A stretch of DNA of 64,000 nucleotides from Phascolarctobacterium faecium DSM 14760 (GTDB taxonomy: Bacteria; Bacillota; Negativicutes; Acidaminococcales; Acidaminococcaceae): positions 588,672-652,671 of the forward strand of contig NZ_QLTS01000001.1 in the NCBI RefSeq assembly GCF_003269275.1, in the 5' to 3' direction. Positions 39,452-48,988 of the stretch are shown here, one piece after another (positions within the stretch are counted from its first letter, which is position 1; the number at the start of each line of letters is the position of its first letter). A model generated the notes under the pieces. It did no database searches, was not told the DNA's origin, and saw only the letters and a program-made list of their open reading frames with translations. A program made the translations under genes and the position numbers.

Positions 39452-41017
39452 TTATTTTTTGCTTACTTCCACTTCAAACATCCGCTTCCACGGTAAAGTG
39501 AAATTATAACTGCTTACTTTAGCGCCCAAAACAGGTTCCGCTATCTCTAAAATATCTTTAGTAATAACGGCTTCGGCCTCTTGCACCTGCTGCGTATTAA
39601 GTCCACTATTAGGCCAGTAATTAGGCCAAATTAATTCTACATAAGTTTTATTACGCACATTAGCCTGATAAGCCCAATCATCGAGATATCTTATTTCCAG
39701 CAAAGATTGAAGATCAGCCGTATCCATACTTTTTGACAGTAATCCTTGCCCCAAAGCAAATCCCAAAGTATTTCCAGCAGTATTCCAACCACCGTAAGCA
39801 GCAAGCTTTTCTGCCACTTCTTCTTCAAACAGTTTTCTGACCAAGGCGTTGTCTGCACCGTTTCCATAAGCAATATCAGCAACTGCAACTGCTTTTCCCT
39901 GCTTTAAATACCTCTTGACATCAGCAACAAATTTCTCTGTATGTTCCGTTATTGTACCTGTATTTTTCGGGTTAGAAGCTTCTACTGTTACCCCATCAAA
40001 AGGAGTATTAACAGCTAATACCAAATCCGCACGTGCTAAATTAGCAGTAGGCCAGCCGCCAGCAGCATGTATATGTTCTGCGGCACTGAATGCTATTTCA
40101 TCATCTTCATAAGCAGGTATAGTCTCTCCGCCTTTTCCTTCGGCGAAATCTACATAAACCATCGGAATTTCATAACTTACCCTGCTGGCAGCACGGCTTA
40201 ATAAAAGCAAACCCAGCTGATCAGCCCCAGAGAAAAAACGAATTTTCTCTTTAGGAAGTTCCCTTACAAGAATATCCATTTTACGTGCTTCTTTATGAGC
40301 CTGTGAGTATGGCGCAGTATCATCACGCCCAATCAAGAGATAGTCAAAATTGCCACTTTCCACACCATGCAGTAAAAGCTCTGTAGTAGCTATATTCAAA
40401 CTGCGTCGCCGTGCTCTGTCTTCTTGAACAGCCTGGGGTATTTCTACTTTCAAACCACTCAGTTCTTTACGTTCTTTTCTGCTTATTTCTTTTAAATCCA
40501 GTTTATCTTCCAACACACCCATTCTAAAAAGCTTTGGTCCCCATTCGGCATAATAGGCAGGTTCAACAGGAGCACTGCTGGCTTTGGGAGAACGCATTAT
40601 CGTCGTAAATACATAAACCAAAGGATCTCCGCCCAAAGACTTCAAATTTAATAACCTCTCAGCCCGCGACGTTAAAATATCCTGAGGCAGTTGATGTGTC
40701 CTTGAATCAACCAGCCCGCCATAGATCAGAGCATCAGAAGAAATAACGATCGCGTTGGCGGTTGCCGAACGTGCAGCCAGCCATTCATATAACTTATCAG
40801 GATTACCGCTATGATCATTGCCGGCGATATACTCCAAAGGCGGCGTTTCCACATTCCATCCAGCTGCTTTCATGGTTTCTACTGCATAGTCCAAACAAAC
40901 CGGCCTGTTGTCCAGCGGAACAAACAAGAGAGTATTCCTTCCCATACTTGCTTCTGTAACTGAAAATGGTAAAAAGTATATTACCAATAATGTTAAAATA
41001 AAATAAATTTTTTTCAT
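39452..41017 (-). CDS. Secreted DUF4127-family protein
   Basis: 521 residues from the ATG at 41017, with a signal peptide of about 23 residues (KKIYFILTLLVIYFLPFSVT, EAS). The mature protein opens with NTLLFVPLDNRPVCLDYAVE and contains AIVISSDALIYGGLVDSR, DYLLIGRDDTAPYSQAHKEA and DIAYGNGADN, which I associate with DUF4127 (Pfam PF13552), a family of unknown function widespread in Firmicutes. Alternating strands and helices with conserved Asp/Arg suggest an alpha/beta enzyme outside the cytoplasm. A TTG six codons upstream is in frame but overlaps the GGGAAGG ribosome site and was rejected. It lies only 37 bases after the terminator of the ABC transporter operon, with no obvious own promoter. 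Confidence 0.8.
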   Translation of the reverse strand: MKKIYFILTLLVIYFLPFSVTEASMGRNTLLFVPLDNRPVCLDYAVETMKAAGWNVETPPLEYIAGNDHSGNPDKLYEWLAARSATANAIVISSDALIYGGLVDSRTHQLPQDILTSRAERLLNLKSLGGDPLVYVFTTIMRSPKASSAPVEPAYYAEWGPKLFRMGVLEDKLDLKEISRKERKELSGLKVEIPQAVQEDRARRRSLNIATTELLLHGVESGNFDYLLIGRDDTAPYSQAHKEARKMDILVRELPKEKIRFFSGADQLGLLLLSRAASRVSYEIPMVYVDFAEGKGGETIPAYEDDEIAFSAAEHIHAAGGWPTANLARADLVLAVNTPFDGVTVEASNPKNTGTITEHTEKFVADVKRYLKQGKAVAVADIAYGNGADNALVRKLFEEEVAEKLAAYGGWNTAGNTLGFALGQGLLSKSMDTADLQSLLEIRYLDDWAYQANVRNKTYVELIWPNYWPNSGLNTQQVQEAEAVITKDILEIAEPVLGAKVSSYNFTLPWKRMFEVEVSKK

Positions 41018-41046
41018 ACAGATAATCCTTCCCAAACTTTTTCAAT

Positions 41047-41082
41047 AAAAAATCCCTCCCATGTAATTTCTACACAGAAGGG
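41047..41082 (-). terminator. Terminator after the amino-acid ABC transporter operon
   Basis: A 12-bp stem (41054-41065 with 41071-41082) fully paired in the minus-strand RNA with three G-U pairs, followed by ATTTTTTATT. The G-U content suggests partial read-through into the DUF4127 gene. Confidence 0.75.
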
Positions 41083-41092
41083 CTTTTTCCTG

Positions 41093-41854
41093 CTAACAAC
41101 GTGTTAAACTGAACCGACTCAGGAAATCCTTAGTACGCTGATTCTGAGGTGCAGTAAAAATAACATTTGGGCTGCCGTCTTCAGCAATCACACCCTGATC
41201 GATAAAAATAACTCGGCTGGAAACATCGCGGGCAAATGCCATTTCATGTGTAACGATAACCATCGTCAACCCTTCTTCCGCCAGTTCCCGCATAACTGCT
41301 AAAACTTCGCCAACCATCTCAGGATCAAGAGCAGAAGTTGGTTCATCCATCAACAATATTTCCGGCTCCAAAGCCAAAGCTCTGGCAATAGCCACACGCT
41401 GCTTCTGACCTCCGGAAAGCTGATGCGGCTTTGCATTGATATAGCTTGCCATACCAACATGTTCCAGATATTTCATGGCAATTGCTTTTGCTTCTTCAGA
41501 CTTTTTCCCCAGTACCTTAACCTGACCTACAACACAATTTTCCAAAACAGTCATATTGTTAAACAAATTAAACTGTTGAAAAACCATGCCTACTTTAGTA
41601 CGGTATAAGGGAAGATTCTTAAAACATTCCAAAACATTTTCACCGCGGTAGCTGATAACTCCGTCAGTTGGTTGTTCCAAATAATTGACGCAACGGATTA
41701 ATGTTGATTTACCACTGCCTGAAGGTCCAATAACACAAACTACATCACCCTTGTGCACATCAAAATCAATACCTTTTAATATCTCACGTTCTCCAAAATT
41801 CTTTTTCAACCCTTGGACGGATAATAACAATTCTTTACTTTGTTCAGCAGTCAT
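41093..41854 (-). CDS. Polar amino-acid ABC transporter, ATP-binding subunit
   Basis: 253 residues, GlnQ/HisP type: Walker [11 protein letters not shown]-loop [16 protein letters not shown], signature [16 protein letters not shown], Walker [13 protein letters not shown], switch His in IVTHEMAFA. Its ATG overlaps the permease stop (TAATG). It powers uptake of an amino acid captured by the lipoprotein encoded first in the operon. Confidence 0.94.
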   Translation of the reverse strand: MTAEQSKELLLSVQGLKKNFGEREILKGIDFDVHKGDVVCVIGPSGSGKSTLIRCVNYLEQPTDGVISYRGENVLECFKNLPLYRTKVGMVFQQFNLFNNMTVLENCVVGQVKVLGKKSEEAKAIAMKYLEHVGMASYINAKPHQLSGGQKQRVAIARALALEPEILLMDEPTSALDPEMVGEVLAVMRELAEEGLTMVIVTHEMAFARDVSSRVIFIDQGVIAEDGSPNVIFTAPQNQRTKDFLSRFSLTRC

Positions 41855-42666
41855 TAATAATTACCGTCCTTTCTCTTTTTACCGGCCACATTAACAGGAA
41901 AATGACCACATGGATCCTGCATGGGATCAAAAGACACCAGTTGATAATCCTTAGGTCCATCCATTTTCCCTTCCCACCAGCGCAAAAGTCTTGAAGCGGT
42001 AAAAGTCATAATAAAATAAATAACGCAGGTAATGAAAAATATTTCAAAGTACCTGTAATATACGCCTGCTGCCGATTTTGAAGCAAAATACAGCTCTGTG
42101 ACAGAAATTACATTCAAAACCGATGTATCCTTAATATTGATGATCAGATTATTACCGATCTGAGGCATGATATTACGCAGGGCCTGCGGCAGAATTACAC
42201 AGCGCATCGTCTGAAAATGATCCATGCCGATAGCCACAGCAGCTTCGCGCTGACCCGGATCGATCGATTCAATACCGCCGCGTACAGTTTCCGCCATATA
42301 TGCGCCCGTATTGATAGACACAACTAAAAAACCGGCAAACATTGGTGACATATCAATGTTAAACATACTCATAGCACCATAATATACTACCATAGCCTGT
42401 ACGATCATCGGCGTACCTCGGAAAAGTTCTACATAAGCATTCAAGACCAATTGAGTCACTTTTACAAGAGCCTTTTTGGCAGCACTTGCCTTTGGATCCT
42501 CGGGAATAGTCTGGATAATACCTACAACAAGACCGATTACGCAACCGATCAGAGTGCCGACAATAGCCAAAAGTAAGGTCACACAAGCGCCTTTTAACAG
42601 AACATCACCATATTGATGCAGTAAAAAAGTCACCCATCCAAAAAATGACTCAGGCATTGTTGTCAT
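41854..42666 (-). CDS. Polar amino-acid ABC transporter, permease subunit
   Basis: 270 residues with about five membrane helices, the HisM/GlnP signature region [20 protein letters not shown], and the EAA-like coupling loop [20 protein letters not shown] where the ATPase docks. One permease gene implies a homodimer. ATG at 42666 with GGAGG 5 bases upstream is preferred to an in-frame GTG at 42678 that overlaps the site. The C-terminal tail after the last helix is longer than usual and hydrophilic. Confidence 0.93.
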   Translation of the reverse strand: MTTMPESFFGWVTFLLHQYGDVLLKGACVTLLLAIVGTLIGCVIGLVVGIIQTIPEDPKASAAKKALVKVTQLVLNAYVELFRGTPMIVQAMVVYYGAMSMFNIDMSPMFAGFLVVSINTGAYMAETVRGGIESIDPGQREAAVAIGMDHFQTMRCVILPQALRNIMPQIGNNLIINIKDTSVLNVISVTELYFASKSAAGVYYRYFEIFFITCVIYFIMTFTASRLLRWWEGKMDGPKDYQLVSFDPMQDPCGHFPVNVAGKKRKDGNY

Positions 42667-42768
42667 AAGTTCCTCCACCTAACATAATTAATTGATAAAA
42701 CACTGTTATTTATTATAGCACAGATATCCCTTAATTCGCAAAAGAATAATACGGTAAAAAAGGAAAAT

Positions 42769-42794
42769 AAGGGACGGCATAATTGCCGTCCCTT
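42769..42794 (-). terminator. Hairpin between binding-protein and permease genes
   Basis: An 11-bp perfect stem (42769-42779 with 42784-42794), followed on the minus strand by ATTTTCCTTTTTT. It is a terminator inside the operon and would make the binding protein more abundant than permease and ATPase. Confidence 0.8.
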
Positions 42795-42813
42795 TAGGCA
42801 TAACCGGTAACTA

Positions 42814-43653
42814 TTATTGAGCTAAAGGTTGTTTTTTAATAGCTTCGTCCATCATTTTATCAAAATCAGCAGCAGTCATTTTTTCCAAAACAGCATCCAT
42901 TGCCTTAACAAGCTCTGTATTGCCTTTTTTCACAGCGATACCAATTTCAACATCTTCACGAGAAGTTTTGAAGCCTTTTCCTTCTTCAAAGTTCAAGACA
43001 GTCAATTCCGGATTAGCAAAAGCGGCAGCTTTTGCAGTAGGGATATCAGTAACGATCAGATTGCATTTTCCGGAAGTCAATGCAACAATCATACCAGGTA
43101 CCGTATCAATAGCCGGCAATTTTTTTACATCGGGAACTTGATCAATCTGGTCATACCAGATTGTATTAAGCTGAGAAGTTGCTACGGAACCTTTTAAATC
43201 AGCGACGCTTTGAGCCTTAGCCTGCTCGGAATCTTTTTTTACCAGAGCAACTACCGTTGCATAGTAATATGGTTTTGTAAAATCTACAGTTTCTTTACGT
43301 TTAGAGGTAATAGACATGCCTGCAATAGCGGCGTCAATCTTACCGCTGACAACTGCTGGAGCCAGACCATCCCATTCGATTTTATGGATTTCCAGATCAG
43401 CACCCATAGAATCAGCCAGCTTCTTAGCCATCATTACGTCGTAACCATAAGCATACTCATTGCTGCCTGCAATTTTTACAGCACCGCCGTCAGCTTTGGT
43501 CTGAGACCAGTTGTAAGGAGCATAAGCGCATTCCATACCAACCTTCAATACTTTTTTGTCAGATTTTTTCTCTCCGCCGCAACCAGCAGTAAAAGCAACT
43601 GCAGCCATCAGCATAGTACATACAGCAGCTGTAACTAATTTTTTCAAATTCAT
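42814..43653 (-). CDS. Amino-acid ABC transporter substrate-binding lipoprotein
   Basis: 279 residues. Signal peptide with lipobox TAGC (Cys about residue 24), then a SBP_bac_3-type fold: VGMECAYAPYNW, GYDVMMAKKLADSMGADLEI, GLAPAVVSGKIDAAIAGMSI, TSKRKETVDFTKPYY. Such proteins are lipid-anchored and hand polar amino acids to the permease; in a diderm the anchor would face the periplasm. Start at 43653 is chosen from the signal peptide; an ATG eight codons earlier cannot be excluded. Ligand not assigned. Confidence 0.93.
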   Translation of the reverse strand: MNLKKLVTAAVCTMLMAAVAFTAGCGGEKKSDKKVLKVGMECAYAPYNWSQTKADGGAVKIAGSNEYAYGYDVMMAKKLADSMGADLEIHKIEWDGLAPAVVSGKIDAAIAGMSITSKRKETVDFTKPYYYATVVALVKKDSEQAKAQSVADLKGSVATSQLNTIWYDQIDQVPDVKKLPAIDTVPGMIVALTSGKCNLIVTDIPTAKAAAFANPELTVLNFEEGKGFKTSREDVEIGIAVKKGNTELVKAMDAVLEKMTAADFDKMMDEAIKKQPLAQ

Positions 43654-43692
43654 TCTTCTAACACGCCTTTCCATCAAATAAATTATGTGTTA

Positions 43693-43721
43693 ATTTTACA
43701 GTTCTATGCGCAAGAAGTCAA
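43693..43721 (-). promoter_or_regulatory. Promoter of the amino-acid transporter operon
   Basis: TTGACT (43716-43721), 17-base spacer, TAAAAT (43693-43698), about 40 bases before the binding-protein gene. Confidence 0.85.
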
Positions 43722-43773
43722 TATAAATCAGCATGTATACAATGCACATAACATTTTATCAGCTTTATAGAAC

Positions 43774-45285
43774 TTATTTCACATAGTTGTTCATATTATT
43801 ATCTTTCAAAATAACGTCATGAGCACCGCCTTCAACCAGCGAAGTTGAAGAAACCAAGGTCATTTTTGCGTTTTTCTTAAGATCGTCCAAGTTAAGAGCG
43901 CCGCAGTTACACATAGTAGAACGCACCTTGCTCAAAGTAAGCGTTACATTATCTTTTAACGTACCGGCATAAGGAACATAAGAATCAACACCTTCTTCAA
44001 AAGAAAGCTTAGATGCACCGCCCATATCATAACGCTGCCAGTTACGGGCACGATTCGATCCTTCACCCCAGTATTCTTTCATATAATTACCGTTGATATT
44101 TACTTTATTCGTCGGGCTCTCATCAAACCGGGCAAAATAACGGCCAAGCATTAAAAAGTCAGCACCCATTGCCAATGCCAGAGTCATATGATAATCATAA
44201 ACAATACCGCCGTCAGAACAGATAGGAACATAAATTCCCGTTTCTTTATAATATTCGTCACGAGCTTTAGCAACTTCTATCAAAGCCGTTGCCTGACCGC
44301 GACCTATACCCTTTTGTTCGCGGGTAATACAGATAGAACCGCCGCCGATACCAACCTTCACAAAATCAGCACCGGCCTCGGCCAAATAGCGGAAGCCTTC
44401 TGCATCTACAACGTTGCCAGCGCCCACTTTTACTGTATCTCCATAATGCTCGCGAACCCAATCCAAAGTCAATTTCTGCCATTCAGAATAACCCTCTGAA
44501 GAATCAATGCAAAGCACATCGGCACCGGCATTAACCAAAGCCGGTACACGTTCAGCATAGTCGCGGGTATTAATGCCAGCCCCTACTACGTGACGTTTTT
44601 TACTGTCCAAAAGCTCTAAAGGATACTCTTTATGAGTAGCATAATCTTTACGGAAAACCATATACAATAAACGGCCTTCATCATCAATAATAGGCAATGT
44701 ATTCAGTTTATTATCCCAAATGATATCATTTGCTTCCTGCAGCGAAGTCTCTTTGCCGCCAACAATCATTTCATTGATTGGCGTCATAAAAGTGCTGACC
44801 TTCGTATTCAAATCCATACGGCTGACACGATAATCACGACTGGTAACAATGCCTTCCAATTTGCCGTTCACAGTGCCGTCAGAAGTAACCGCTACCGTAG
44901 AATGACCTGTTTTTTCTTTCAGAGCAACGATATCTGCCAAAGTGCTGTCTGGTCGGATATTAGAATCACTGCTGACAAAACCGGCACGATGTGTTTTTAC
45001 ACGCGCCACCATAGCAGCTTCATTTTCAATAGTCTGGGAACCATAAATAAAGGATATACCACCCTCTTTGGAAAGCGCTATCGCCATTTTATCATCAGAA
45101 ACAGACTGCATGATAGCAGAAACGAGAGGAATATTCAATGTAATCGCTGATTCTTCACCTTTTTTAAATTTTACTAAAGGAGTACGTAAATCAACGTTCG
45201 TCGGTACACATTCTTTTGAGGAATAACCAGGAACAAGCAGGTATTCACTAAAAGTATGAGCGGGTTCATCATAATAAAATGCCAT
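43774..45285 (-). CDS. guaB: IMP dehydrogenase
   Basis: 503 residues. TIM barrel with two CBS domains inserted at about 107-225 (residues [20 protein letters not shown] onward). Active-site loop [20 protein letters not shown] with catalytic Cys319; [19 protein letters not shown] follows. It oxidises IMP to XMP, the committed step to GMP. The loop differs from the common GIGPGSICTTR form, placing it in a divergent IMPDH subgroup. ATG at 45285 has AAGGAAG at 9 bases; the upstream ATG at 45294 abuts that site. It has its own promoter and lies just after the pur operon. Confidence 0.95.
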   Translation of the reverse strand: MAFYYDEPAHTFSEYLLVPGYSSKECVPTNVDLRTPLVKFKKGEESAITLNIPLVSAIMQSVSDDKMAIALSKEGGISFIYGSQTIENEAAMVARVKTHRAGFVSSDSNIRPDSTLADIVALKEKTGHSTVAVTSDGTVNGKLEGIVTSRDYRVSRMDLNTKVSTFMTPINEMIVGGKETSLQEANDIIWDNKLNTLPIIDDEGRLLYMVFRKDYATHKEYPLELLDSKKRHVVGAGINTRDYAERVPALVNAGADVLCIDSSEGYSEWQKLTLDWVREHYGDTVKVGAGNVVDAEGFRYLAEAGADFVKVGIGGGSICITREQKGIGRGQATALIEVAKARDEYYKETGIYVPICSDGGIVYDYHMTLALAMGADFLMLGRYFARFDESPTNKVNINGNYMKEYWGEGSNRARNWQRYDMGGASKLSFEEGVDSYVPYAGTLKDNVTLTLSKVRSTMCNCGALNLDDLKKNAKMTLVSSTSLVEGGAHDVILKDNNMNNYVK

Positions 45286-45309
45286 TGTATTCATCTTCCT
45301 TTTCTCTAA

Positions 45310-45338
45310 ATTTTATCTGGAGCTTGTAGGCTTTTTAA
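45310..45338 (-). promoter_or_regulatory. Candidate guaB promoter
   Basis: TTAAAA (45333-45338), 17-base spacer, TAAAAT (45310-45315), about 25 bases before the gene. Both hexamers are moderate matches. Confidence 0.5.
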
Positions 45339-45354
45339 GCTGATTTAAGTTATA

Positions 45355-45386
45355 CAAAACGTCCCAGTGCCAAAGCATTGGGACGT
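45355..45386 (-). terminator. pur operon terminator
   Basis: A 12-bp stem (45359-45370 with 45375-45386, one G-U in the RNA) followed by TTTTG on the minus strand, 6 bases past the purD stop. Confidence 0.85.
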
Positions 45387-45391
45387 CATTA

Positions 45392-46669
45392 TTATTTTTT
45401 TAATGCGCGCCAGGCAATATCCTTACGATAATGGGCATCAGCAAAGCTGATTTTTCCCGCAGCTTCATAAGCCTTATCTTTCGCCTCACGGATATTTTTC
45501 CCAACGGCTGTGACACCAAGCACACGACCGCCAGCAGTAACTATTTGGCCATCAGCACATTTAGTTCCTGCATGGAAAACAACAACGTCTTCCCTTGCAG
45601 CAGTCTCTTCCAAGCCACTGATAGGCAAGCCTTGTTTATAGCTTCCAGGGTAACCACCTGAAGCCATAACAACACATACAGCAGCTTTGTCATACCAGCC
45701 GATATCAGCCTGAGCTAAAGTACCTGTAGCGCAGCACAGCATTATTTCTGCCAAATCACCATCAAGAAGCGGCATAATAACCTGTGTTTCAGGATCTCCA
45801 AAACGGCAGTTAAATTCAACTACTTTAATGTCGTCGCCGTTAATCATCAAACCTGCATATAAACAACCCTGATACGGTCTTCCCTCTGCCTTCATTGCTG
45901 CAATAGTCGGCTTTAAAACCTTTTCCACAGCCTTCAGCCGCAGAATATCAGTCATAACAGGAGCAGGAGCATATGTTCCCATACCACCAGTATTTGGCCC
46001 TTCATCATTATCGTTTATCCTTTTATGGTCCTGTGCTGCAATCATGGAAACGATAGTATCACCGTCAGTAAACGCCAGTAAGGATGCCTCTTCGCCTTCC
46101 ATAAACTCTTCTAAAACCACACGTGCGCCGGCACCGCCAAATTTAAGGTCTCCCATCATATCGTCAACAGCAGCAAATGCTTCTGCTTCAGTCATAGCAA
46201 CAACTACGCCTTTACCTGCTGCCAAACCATCCGCCTTAACAACAATCGGAGCGCCTTTTTCTTTGATATAAGCCTTGGCTGTTTCTATATCCTCGCATAC
46301 TTTAAAAAAAGCTGTAGGGATCCCGTATTTTTCCATCAGCTGTTTAGAAAAAGCTTTAGAACCTTCCAGCTCTGCAGCCGCCTTACTGGGCCCAAACAAT
46401 GCCAGACCTCTTGCCTTAAAAACATCGGCAATACCTTCAACAAGACTTGCTTCCGGACCAACAACTGTTAAATCAATACAGTTAGCCTCAGCATAATCAG
46501 CAAGTTTTTCTAATTCCTGCAATGGTAAATCAATACATTCACATTTATCAAGCAAAGCGATACCAGGATTTCCCGGTGCCGCATAAATCGTTTCCACCTG
46601 AGGGCTTTGCGCCAACTTCCAGGCCAGAGCATGTTCACGTCCGCCGCCGCCGATTAATAATAAACGCAT
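45392..46669 (-). CDS. purD: Phosphoribosylamine-glycine ligase
   Basis: 425 residues, ATP-grasp enzyme: LLIGGGGREHALAWKLAQSP start, GPSKAAAELEGSKAFSKQLM, NTGGMGTYAPAP, VEFNCRFGDPETQ. Joins glycine to phosphoribosylamine in purine synthesis step 2. Last gene of the pur operon. Confidence 0.97.
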   Translation of the reverse strand: MRLLLIGGGGREHALAWKLAQSPQVETIYAAPGNPGIALLDKCECIDLPLQELEKLADYAEANCIDLTVVGPEASLVEGIADVFKARGLALFGPSKAAAELEGSKAFSKQLMEKYGIPTAFFKVCEDIETAKAYIKEKGAPIVVKADGLAAGKGVVVAMTEAEAFAAVDDMMGDLKFGGAGARVVLEEFMEGEEASLLAFTDGDTIVSMIAAQDHKRINDNDEGPNTGGMGTYAPAPVMTDILRLKAVEKVLKPTIAAMKAEGRPYQGCLYAGLMINGDDIKVVEFNCRFGDPETQVIMPLLDGDLAEIMLCCATGTLAQADIGWYDKAAVCVVMASGGYPGSYKQGLPISGLEETAAREDVVVFHAGTKCADGQIVTAGGRVLGVTAVGKNIREAKDKAYEAAGKISFADAHYRKDIAWRALKK

Positions 46670-46690
46670 TATTTCATCAACCTTTTCATC

Positions 46691-47290
46691 TTATTTACCT
46701 TCAACCAACTGCTTGGTCAGGTATTCACAGATCATAGCATCATATTCGGAAGTATGGTTAAAGGCTTCTTTGGCCAATGTTTTGCGTGTTTTGATGTCTG
46801 CGTCCCCATACTGCTGCAGCATAGCAATCAGGCTGGTATAACGGGCTGGGTTAGTAACAATAATTACATCACGGAAATTTTTAGCAGAGGCACGCACCAT
46901 TGCCGGACCGCCAATATCAATATTTTCTATCGCTTCTGCCTCTGTAACGTTTGGTTTAGCAATTGTTTCTTTAAAGGGATACAAATTGACAACCACTAGA
47001 TCTATCGGTTTTATATCATGTTTTTCCAAAGCTGCCATATGCTCGGGATTACTGCGTACAGCCAAAATACCACCGTGGATCTTAGGATTCAAAGTTTTAA
47101 CACGACCATCCATAATTTCAGGGAAACCAGTCACATCGCTGACATAAGTTACAGGTATTCCGGCTTCTCTGATAGCAGTCATCGTTCCGCCGGTTGAAAT
47201 AATCTCTACTCCAATGTCATGTAGAAATTGGGCCAACTTCACAATACCGGTTTTATCAGATACACTCAATAACGCTCTTTTGATTCTCAT
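46691..47290 (-). CDS. purH: Stand-alone IMP cyclohydrolase (N-terminal half of PurH)
   Basis: 199 residues that match only the MGS-like IMP cyclohydrolase domain of Pur[21 protein letters not shown] start, [55 protein letters not shown]. The AICAR transformylase domain (about 300 more residues in the usual 510-residue bifunctional enzyme) is absent: the frame ends cleanly at KQLVEGK and is followed 21 bases later by purD, with no remnant between. It should close FAICAR to IMP. The formyl-transfer step must be supplied by a separate gene outside the window. Not a pseudogene by appearance. Confidence 0.92.
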   Translation of the reverse strand: MRIKRALLSVSDKTGIVKLAQFLHDIGVEIISTGGTMTAIREAGIPVTYVSDVTGFPEIMDGRVKTLNPKIHGGILAVRSNPEHMAALEKHDIKPIDLVVVNLYPFKETIAKPNVTEAEAIENIDIGGPAMVRASAKNFRDVIIVTNPARYTSLIAMLQQYGDADIKTRKTLAKEAFNHTSEYDAMICEYLTKQLVEGK

Positions 47291-47306
47291 TATTTATCAC
47301 CTCATC

Positions 47307-47918
47307 TCAAGGATGCACGATAACGCGCCTTCCCTGTATTTCCAGCTTGCCTAACGCCCACAAACGTAAAGCCTCCGGCATCGCCTTATGTTCTTCAACT
47401 AAAATTCGTGCTGCTAAAGATTCCTCTGTATCGTCATTTAAAACAGGCACAGGTTTCTGTAATATAATCGGACCACTATCTGTTCCTTCATCGACAAAAT
47501 GTACAGTACAGCCAGCAATCTTCACACCGTATTCCAAAGCCTGCCCCTGGGCATCAAGGCCTGGAAAGCTTGGCAAAAGTGCCGGATGGATATTTATGAT
47601 TTTCTGTGTCCATTTATTAACAAAATTCCCGCTCAATATCCGCATAAAACCGGCTAAAACAACAAGTTCTGCACCATGAGCGCGCAAAGCTGCATCAATC
47701 TTGCCTTCAAACTCTTCCTTAGAAACACATTCTTTACGTGGAATTGCTACAGCAGCTATTCCAGCTTTCTCTGCACGTTCCAAAGCATATGCATCAGCCT
47801 TATCACTGATAACAACAGCAATTTCCAAAGGTAAATAGCCGTCGGCTATCCTGTCCAATACGGATTGCAGATTGCTGCCGCGACCGCTGACCAAGACGCC
47901 AATTTTACGGCTACTCAC
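47307..47918 (-). CDS. purN: Phosphoribosylglycinamide formyltransferase, folate-dependent
   Basis: 203 residues: IGVLVSGRGSNLQSVLDRIA start, VVLAGFMRILSGNFV, INIHPALLPSFPGLDAQGQA (catalytic Asn and His), HFVDEGTDSGPII. Transfers formyl from 10-formyl-THF to GAR. Starts with GTG, overlapping the purM stop by 8 bases. Confidence 0.97.
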   Translation of the reverse strand: MSSRKIGVLVSGRGSNLQSVLDRIADGYLPLEIAVVISDKADAYALERAEKAGIAAVAIPRKECVSKEEFEGKIDAALRAHGAELVVLAGFMRILSGNFVNKWTQKIINIHPALLPSFPGLDAQGQALEYGVKIAGCTVHFVDEGTDSGPIILQKPVPVLNDDTEESLAARILVEEHKAMPEALRLWALGKLEIQGRRVIVHP

Positions 47919-48975
47919 TGAAAACGCCGCCTTTCATAATTGCTTTTTTATTACCGGCAACAACATTTCCTAATTCATAGAAAGGTTCACCTACAGAAGT
48001 AAGATGACTACGCACGGCATCCGCTTCTTCAGGAGCAACTACTAAAACCATACCTACCCCCATATTGAACGTACGGTACATTTCTGCCCAGGGCACATTG
48101 CCCCACTCCTGCAATTTTTTGAAAACCACAGGTATTTCCCAAGCTGCGGCATTGATTTCCGCATCACATTTTTCTGGCAGGATACGTGGAATATTATCGT
48201 AGAAACCGCCACCAGTAATATGCACCATACCGTGAAGATCAAATTTTTCGATCAGAGGCAGACAGGATTTAGGATAGAGCCGTGTTGGTGTCAGCAGTTT
48301 TTCACCTAAACTGCAGCCAAATTCCGGAATCTCAGTACTCATATCATAATTCATCACTTCGAAACAAATTTTACGAACCAAAGAAAAACCATTGGAATGC
48401 ACGCCACTGGAAGGCAATCCTAAAAGTACATCACCAGGAGCAACTTTATCCCCGGTAATCATTTTACTTTTTTCAACAACACCTACACAAAAACCCGCAA
48501 TATCATATTCGCCTTGGGAATAAAAACCCGCCATTTCAGCAGTTTCACCGCCAATCAACGCGCAACCCGATTCTTGACAGGCTTTGGCGACACCCTGCAC
48601 TATATTTGCAACTTTCTCTGCATCAACTTTATCGACAGCAATATAATCAAGGAAAAACAGAGGTTCAGCACCTTGCACTAAAATATCATTAACACACATT
48701 GCAACGGCATCTTGACCGATAGTATTATGCTTATCGGCCATAAACGCCAATTTTAACTTAGTGCCAACACCATCAGTCCCGGAAACAAGAATCGGTTCCT
48801 GATATTTTCCAGAATTCAGTGCAAACAAACCGCCAAACCCGCCCAAATCTCCGATAACCTCAGGACGATAAGTCGCACGAACACTTTCTTTCATTAATTC
48901 AACAGCACGATTACCAGCATCAATATCAACACCCGCATCGGCATAAGTCATTTGTTTTTTGCTTTGCTCGCTCAT
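47911..48975 (-). CDS. purM: Phosphoribosylformylglycinamidine cyclo-ligase (AIR synthetase)
   Basis: 354 residues: TYADAGVDIDAGNRAVELMK start, ILVSGTDGVGTKLKLAFMAD, CALIGGETAEMAGFY, GLPSSGVHSNGFSLVRK, HITGGGFYDNIPRIL. ATP-dependent ring closure to AIR. GGAGG precedes the ATG; 13 bases after purF. Confidence 0.97.
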   Translation of the reverse strand: MSEQSKKQMTYADAGVDIDAGNRAVELMKESVRATYRPEVIGDLGGFGGLFALNSGKYQEPILVSGTDGVGTKLKLAFMADKHNTIGQDAVAMCVNDILVQGAEPLFFLDYIAVDKVDAEKVANIVQGVAKACQESGCALIGGETAEMAGFYSQGEYDIAGFCVGVVEKSKMITGDKVAPGDVLLGLPSSGVHSNGFSLVRKICFEVMNYDMSTEIPEFGCSLGEKLLTPTRLYPKSCLPLIEKFDLHGMVHITGGGFYDNIPRILPEKCDAEINAAAWEIPVVFKKLQEWGNVPWAEMYRTFNMGVGMVLVVAPEEADAVRSHLTSVGEPFYELGNVVAGNKKAIMKGGVFSE

Positions 48976-48988
48976 GGGGACCTCCTAA

